From the NCBI GenBank assembly GCA_963675135.1, contig OY776129.1:8791201-8855200 (forward strand): a stretch of 64,000 bases of DNA, written 5' to 3'. Below, in pieces: positions 58,119 to 64,000 of the stretch. Below the pieces are notes generated by a model. It saw nothing but the letters and a program-made list of their open reading frames with translations. It was not told where the DNA came from and searched no databases. The stretch is from Galeopsis tetrahit (lineage: Eukaryota; Streptophyta; Magnoliopsida; Lamiales; Lamiaceae). The position numbers and the translations under genes were made by a program. The first letter of the stretch is position 1; the number at the start of each line of letters is the position of its first letter.

Positions 58119-61081
58119 ATGGCTTCCGAGTTGATATTCCGCGGCCACGAGTCGCAACCCGTCAACGACGCCTACTCGCCAAAGCCGCCGCGACTCAGCG
58201 TGACTCGCCCGATTCACTACCTCCTCCGCGAGCAACGACTCATATTCGTCCTCGTGGGCATTGCCATCGCTACAATCTTCTTCACCCTCATCCCTTCATC
58301 CACCCCCCACGCGCCGATCACCGACTCGTTCATTTCCACCGAGTGGACTCAGCCGCAGCCGCAGAAGCACCGATCCATGTACCAGAACGGGCACCTGGCG
58401 ACCGGGTTCGGAATCAACTCGGTGGGGAAAATCCCCCTAGGTTTAAAACGCAAGGTTTTACGAATCGTGGTTACCGGTGGGGCCGGTTTCGTCGGGAGCC
58501 ATCTCGTGGACCGTTTGATTAGCAGGGGAGATAGTGTGATCGTAGTGGATAATTTCTTCACCGGGAGAAAGGAAAACGTGGCGCACCATTTCGGGAATCC
58601 CAGGTTTGAATTGATTCGACACGACGTCGTTGAGCCGCTTCTTCTGGAAGTTGACCAGATCTACCATCTCGCCTGCCCTGCTTCCCCTGTCCATTACAAG
58701 CACAATCCCGTCAAAACAATCATATCCTTTTCTGCATTTACTTATTAGTATTGTTATATTATTATTATTATTATCCTAGATCCAATTTTTTTTAAATTTC
58801 CTTAATTTTGAATTTGTGCACAAGACTAATGTGGTGGGAACGTTGAACATGCTTGGACTAGCGAAGAGAGTGGGTGCGCGGTTTTTGCTAACGAGCACCA
58901 GTGAGGTGTACGGAGACCCATTGCAGCACCCTCAAGTTGAAACCTACTGGGGAAACGTTAATCCAATCGGTGCGTTACTAAACAATTCCTTCATTAAAAC
59001 TTCATTTCAATTTATGGCGCACGTTAGCCAGGCGCGGCTAACGTGCGCGGGTGTAATGGCTTTCCAGGACACATACGTTGAGAGTTTGCATATGGGTTGC
59101 CACGTGTGAGGCGTAGGTGGGGTTGTCGTGCGTCCTTTTTGACTTGACGCGATCTATTTTTTTTATTTTTGAGAATTTTAAATTGAGAAAATATCATGGC
59201 CCCACTTTTTGTTGATTTTTATTTTTCCAATTTCTTGAAATCGGGGCTGCGGTTGTTGGGGGCGGCGGGTGGTGGTGGTTAGGTGGTGATGGAAGCAAGA
59301 TGGGTCATTTCATAATTTTCGAATTCTGCAAGTGTGAATCTGAGCAGTTTGTTTCCTGACAATTTTTGTCTGTATGGAATATTATAATGAGAATAAATAA
59401 AAATAGTGTTTTTTTGGGATGATGTGCACAGGTGTCCGAAGTTGCTATGATGAGGGAAAGAGAACAGCTGAAACGTTGACCATGGATTACCATAGAGGTG
59501 CTGGAGTTGAGGTAATTTTGGTTTTAAAATGGGACCTTATTTATTAAATTCCCTACCAAAATCAATACTTTTATTACAAGAGTCCTATTCAATCTTCTAT
59601 TTATGTACCCAACTTGTGATGGTGATAGACTAGGTATCATAATTATCTTTTTCATACCTTCAAATTGCAACAAAATGTACCATATTTGCTTGCTTCTGTT
59701 TTTTTTTTTTTTCCTTTTTGTCATACAAAATTAAAATTAGGTGCGGGCAACAGTTTGATGTGCTTATTTGGATTTTCAATTGAATTGGAACATATTTTTT
59801 TAAAATGGTATTGTAATTGGACCTGTTTTGGTAAATTCAGTTGGTCACATGTTTTGTGCTTGTATAGATTAAAAACATGATTAGAGGGGGGAGTGAATAA
59901 CGTGTTTGTATGAATGAAAATGTGCAGGTGAGGATTGCTAGGATCTTTAACACATATGGTCCTCGTATGTGCATTGATGATGGGCGTGTTGTCAGCAACT
60001 TTGTTGCTCAGGTAAAATGCGTGCCTTTGGAAGTATTTTTCGTGTTTAGGAACCCGAATTTATGGGTTACATGATATTATGTTGTTGTCTGTTTCAGGCT
60101 TTGAGGAAGGAGCCTTTAACTGTGTATGGTGATGGGAAGCAGACTAGAAGTTTTCAGTTTGTTTCTGATCTGGTAAGATTAAGAACTGTGACAATTTATT
60201 TTATTTTACTCCATTTGAATTTGAATTCTAATTTTTTAGTGTTTGAATCATGGTTGGACAATGTACTAGAGGATGTACTTGTGTTGGCTTTCACCTTTGG
60301 CATTTACCATTGTTCTTACCTGAATAGCATAATATAATGATTTGGGATTTTAGAGTTTTAATATTTTTTGGTAAAAAACAATCTTGCTTTATAAAATAAT
60401 GTACTTGCTTTTCTTTTAAAGTTGTCTTTTTGTTTGTGGATTCAAGTTCTGTCATCTATCAATGAACTTTTTTGTAAAAGGATTTGAGTAAATCAACATT
60501 TGAAAGGATGTCTTGTTTGGACACGATTCTGCAAAATATTGCACGCAGAATCTCACTAATGCATTTGTAGAATGATCCATGAGTGGTTAGGATCTTATTC
60601 TCCACTTTAGAGTGTTGTCATGTCTTCTGTTGTCTTTAATACATTTTTCCATTGGTGATGTCATTTAAGGTTGAGGGACTGATGCGGTTGATGGAAGGAG
60701 AGCATGTCGGACCGTTCAATCTTGGTAACCCAGGCGAATTCACCATGCTTGAACTTGCTCAGGTATCTTCTTCGTCTCTGTTTTTGCCTCGTGTTGTATG
60801 GTTCTTTTCTATACATGGAATGTGGCAAAACTGTATGTATTGACCTTGAGTGTGGGGTGCAGGTTGTTCAAGAGACTATTGATCCAAATGCCAAGATAGA
60901 ATTCAGGCCTAACACGGAAGACGATCCACACAAGAGAAAGCCTGACATCTCCAAGGCGAAAGAACAACTCGGGTGGGAGCCCAAGGTGGCACTCCGTAAA
61001 GGTCTTCCTATGATGGTGTCGGATTTCAGGCAACGAATCTTCGGTGACCACAAAGAGGCGGAGGTGGCCACAGCAGCTTAA
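58119..61081 (+). CDS. UXS: UDP-glucuronate decarboxylase / UDP-xylose synthase, membrane-anchored type (7 exons, 433 aa)
   Basis: Exons: 58119-58721, 58822-58969, 59432-59511, 59928-60011, 60098-60172, 60670-60762, 60863-61081; phases join to a 433-residue frame ending TAA at 61079-61081. The enzyme converts UDP-glucuronate to UDP-xylose with bound NAD+, feeding xylan and pectin synthesis (family knowledge). Residues 41-58 are one membrane segment, placing it with the Golgi type II isoforms (UXS2/UXS4-like in Arabidopsis). The NAD-binding TGGAGFVGSH is at 119-128, TSTSEVYG near 225, and the SDR catalytic YDEGK at 256-260. NTYGPRM and GDGKQTRSFQFVSDL are typical. Length fits the family. The first intron is AT-AC (see next entry); the others are GT-AG. 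The gene looks intact. Confidence 0.97.
58722..58821 (+). other. U12-type AT-AC intron of UXS (intron 1, 100 bp)
   Basis: The intron starts ATATCCTTTT, the U12 5' splice-site consensus, and ends GTGCAC. A branch-site-like TTTCCTTAAT lies about 16 nt before the end, as required. Removing exactly this interval joins PVKTI to KTNVVGTLNML with no change of frame, as in other UXS proteins. No GT-AG alternative keeps this join. Confidence 0.92.
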
Positions 61082-61953
61082 GCATAATACTGGGAATGTG
61101 AGAGAGATTATTTCTTGATATATCTATTGTTAAAATAGTGTAACGACATAATACGTGCAAGAGCTAAAATATGAGTCCTTCCGTTCTTGCTCTTTAGCTA
61201 GCTTTTAGAGCTTTATTTTGTGATATTTTACTGTGTTTCTTGATTTTCCTTAATTCCTTTTATACCAATTTTATCTACATTTTTAATATAATACATACGA
61301 TCTTGAGAAATTGTTTTACTTTAGGTGCATATATTTAAACTTTGAGAACCAACTTCAAGGCATAAAATTTTGAGAAATTGTTTTTCACTTAATAATTAAT
61401 TAATAATAATAACATTCATCCGCCCTTCAAATGTAAAACTAAAATTTTGAACAATTGTAAATATATTACTAACTTGAAATATTTTTGCAAATTAGGCTTT
61501 TAGGCTTCGAAAACAACCCCTTTGTGTCAGATTTGCATTTCGAGATTAGATCAGATTAACATTAGTAAGTCGCATCTAGACTTTTTGAAAGACTAGTTTA
61601 CGACATTTAAAATTGATGATTTATTTACCATTATCAATTATGATGTTTAAATTAGATAGCAAATATGTAGAGGGGGTGAGTTAATTTAATTAATCCTTCA
61701 TTGATTAGTTAAAAAAAATAACAACAATAATAAAAGACTTTATTGTTAGTGTCTTTAGTGAAACAAACAAAATCCATAAATTATGCAAAAATAAAAATAA
61801 AACAATTGGTTTAAATCAATCTGCCGACCTCTCTAACACACACAATGCCACTATCAACCAAGAATTTGTCCTGACAACAATAATAAGTTTAGAGTTGCAC
61901 TCAATTTCATCGAATTATATTATAATTTTAATACAATGGATAAAAATTATTAA
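61082..61953. other. UXS 3' flank and AT-rich spacer
   Basis: Likely 3' UTR to about 61300 (T-rich, AATATAATA-like signals). 61440-61600 resembles 37260-37400 (GCAAATTAG ... GAGATTAGATCA), an old unnamed repeat. Confidence 0.4.
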
Positions 61954-62815
61954 GGGTTAATTGCAAAATAAATCACAACCCTTTAGTGTTTTTATCAATT
62001 ACAACATATTCTTTTTTTCTTTGCAATTCGATACACCACCTTTTTAAGTTTTACAATTTAATACATCGATAGATATTTCGACCAATTTTAATATGATGTG
62101 GAGTCGGAAATACAAAATTCGCCAAGATGTCGCCATATAGAGTTGTAGACTACCAACTTTTTTTAAAAATATTTTTAAAAAAACATTTCAAAACTCTAAT
62201 AAACACAAAATAAAAAATACATTTTAAAACTCATTTTTATTTTCTCCATGACTCTGACGCTCAAATTTCCGGTCAGTATTCATCATGATTATCTATTCAT
62301 CAAACAGAAAACTAATTACCGTACGGGATGCAAGAGGATACCACAATTCATGAATAAATCTAACAAAATATTTTAGTTGCTTTATTTTTTCCTAATTGCG
62401 AATAAAGCATATTTATTAAACAAATTGCACATACACATTCTTCTATAATCATACAATAGTAGCGCAAACCCTAGGAGAGTCATTAAACTAAATCATGAAC
62501 AACTCAAAACCCACAATAAGACAAAAATTGTACTCCTATTTGCTAAGTCAGTGGTTTAATATTATGCTTATTAGAGTTATAATTTTTTTAAATGAGTTTT
62601 TTTCATAATAAATAATTAATTAGTTAGCGGTCTACACGGCGACATCTTGTCGAATTTTGTATTTTCGACGCCACATCATACTAAAATTGGCTAGAATATT
62701 TATCGGTGTATTAAATTGTAAAACTTAAAAAGATGGTGTATCGAATTGCAAAGAAAAAAAAAATGTTGTAATTGATAAAAACACTAAAGTTCGTGATTTA
62801 TTTTGTAATTAACCC
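61954..62815. mobile_element. MULE-type fold-back MITE, 862 bp
   Basis: Begins GGGTTAATTGCAAAATAAAT and ends with the inverted copy (ATTTATTTTGTAATTAACCC). Inverted similarity is about 200 bp per arm, including GGCGACATCTTG against CAAGATGTCGCC. AATTATTAA left and AATCATTAA right give a 9-bp target duplication with one mismatch. Non-coding. Confidence 0.88.
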
Positions 62816-64000
62816 AATCATTAAAATCCAATTAATTTGTGTGAAATTGTATTGTTGAAAATGGTACTAGTAAAACTTAAGGAACAAGGAAAAAGAAGGG
62901 GTATTTGACTCAGCACGCAAAGCGCATCTCATCTGACTGACATAGGGGGGATTTGATTCATGCCACCACTAACTACCACGTTAATAAATGGATTTACAAC
63001 CCCACACATGTTAGCACATGCACACTTCTTACATTTTCACTGACACATACAATAATAATAATAATACACTCTTAAATCAGACCTTCTTCCTTACCCAATA
63101 AGATAGATATTAACAATCATAAGCTTTTATTCATCCAAACTCACACATCCCCTAACTTACCGGAATTATAAAGTCTCCACATAAAGTCACAGCCTTTTTC
63201 TTTTTTTTATCAAATAAAATAAAGGTACAATTCTGTATAAATCAAACTTTTTAGATGAAAAAGGAATTTAGAAGCAACACTTTTAAGACCTCCCAATATA
63301 TTTTTCCAGCTAACTCTTCCAATTTTGGCACTTCACCTCAGACTGTAAAACGACCGATTTTTTTTAGTATGGACTGGTCTAGGTAGTAAGAGCCCACCTA
63401 AAAAGTAAAGACACACTTTAAATTATGGCTTAAAATGATCTCTATCATCTTTAATGACCCTGGAAGGAAAACAACATAACATAGCTAAGCCACCATAAGC
63501 TTCTCATTTGCTTTTTACATGAAGATTAAATAATATAATATAAAATGTACAATGGGTAGTAAAGGTAGAGATATATAAGAAATAAAAAAAGTATAGTAGT
63601 AGTAAAGAGAAAAAATAGATAGTAGTAAAGAGAAAAGGTAGGGAAATGAGATGAGATGAGAAAGAAAAAAAAAAGGTAGAGATAGTGAATTTTGTCATTT
63701 AAAGAAATGAGAAGCTTTTGGCGGGACGGAGAAAGTAATAAATAAACCAGGCCAAAATATCAAAATCACATATCATTCCATCATATAATACTCCCAAGGT
63801 CACTAAATCATAGCATACAAATATAGTTAATGAGAAGCAAAGCAAACTTAATATACTAGTTGAAAGTTCAGAATCAGTTAACTACAAGTGCGCAAAGACT
63901 TCCAAAAAAGTGCCAGTAGTTCGTAAGAAGGGGATTGGACTCATCTCTATGGACTACAGTATAACAAGACTGTTGCATCATCCATCTAATGAGGCTGAAG
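62816..64000. other. AT-rich intergenic region at the window edge
   Basis: No gene recognised. 63520-63700 is a purine-rich low-complexity stretch. The last 150 bp are more balanced and may belong to a neighbouring gene outside the window. Confidence 0.35.

Noticed and set aside
58026..58748. UXS exon 1 as a 240-residue ORF starting at 58026 and ending at 58748
   Set aside because: The upstream Met adds leader sequence not seen in the family, and the end reads into the AT-AC intron; the start at 58119 (MASELIFRG) and donor at 58722 fit the family.
1..64000. CRISPR arrays, rRNA, complete tRNA genes, bacterial-style operons
   Set aside because: None seen; regular arrays here are transposon subterminal repeats, and the tRNA-like pieces are SINE heads or a half tRNA.

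Overview
The window is nuclear DNA of a flowering plant. Its genes have many introns, it is AT-rich, and it is packed with plant transposon families (CACTA, MULE, Helitron, hAT, Tourist- and Stowaway-like MITEs, copia and non-autonomous LTR elements, LINE and SINE remnants). A eudicot is clear. An asterid, perhaps Lamiales, is my guess from repeat style only. Two host genes look intact, one at each end: a Peter Pan/SSF1-like ribosome-biogenesis gene (minus strand, 214-2465, seven exons) and a membrane-anchored UDP-glucuronate decarboxylase (UDP-xylose synthase; plus strand, 58119-61081, seven exons). The first intron of the latter has AT-AC ends and reads as a U12-type intron.

The roughly 55 kb between them is a nested transposon landscape. 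3750-3908 is a broken ABCC-transporter piece. 4073-9998 is a 5.9-kb CACTA element (TSD AAA) carrying a 13-copy 114-bp array. 11205-12160 holds a LINE remnant and a hAT-like repeat with a MITE inside it. Three Helitron 3' ends, all on the minus strand, lie at 12540, 15138 and 34471. The last belongs to a 6.1-kb element running to about 40592 with a decayed RepHel helicase.

The most interesting unit is 15443-24545, a 9.1-kb Mutator-like element flanked by TATTTTTTAG. It carries three genes: a 12-exon Ulp1/SENP-type SUMO-protease-like gene (+), a small GRF-zinc-finger gene (+), and a convergent MURA transposase gene (-). The transposase frame runs, where the third catalytic acid should be, into an F-box-associated-like domain. 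The protease and transposase frames each carry one nonsense codon and are otherwise open.

24971-26066 is a fold-back element. 26391-27430 is a MITE adjoining a deleted copia element (27430-29470). 29617-29854 is a Tourist-like MITE. 30145-32630 is a young LTR retrotransposon (TSD GGTTA) with no pol, whose interior is a captured cDNA piece of an M3 oligopeptidase A gene.

From 33 kb to 57 kb there are AT-rich spacers, two more fold-back/MULE-type elements (35578-36866 here, 61954-62815 further on), a small LTR element (44309-45635), LINE remnants, several MITEs, a hAT element (51599-52744, 8-bp TSD) nested in a larger MITE and carrying half a tRNA-Val, and a SINE whose body is expanded by a 34-bp repeat. 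The mobile elements do not form a pathway with the two host genes; the layout is two conserved genes separated by layered insertions.
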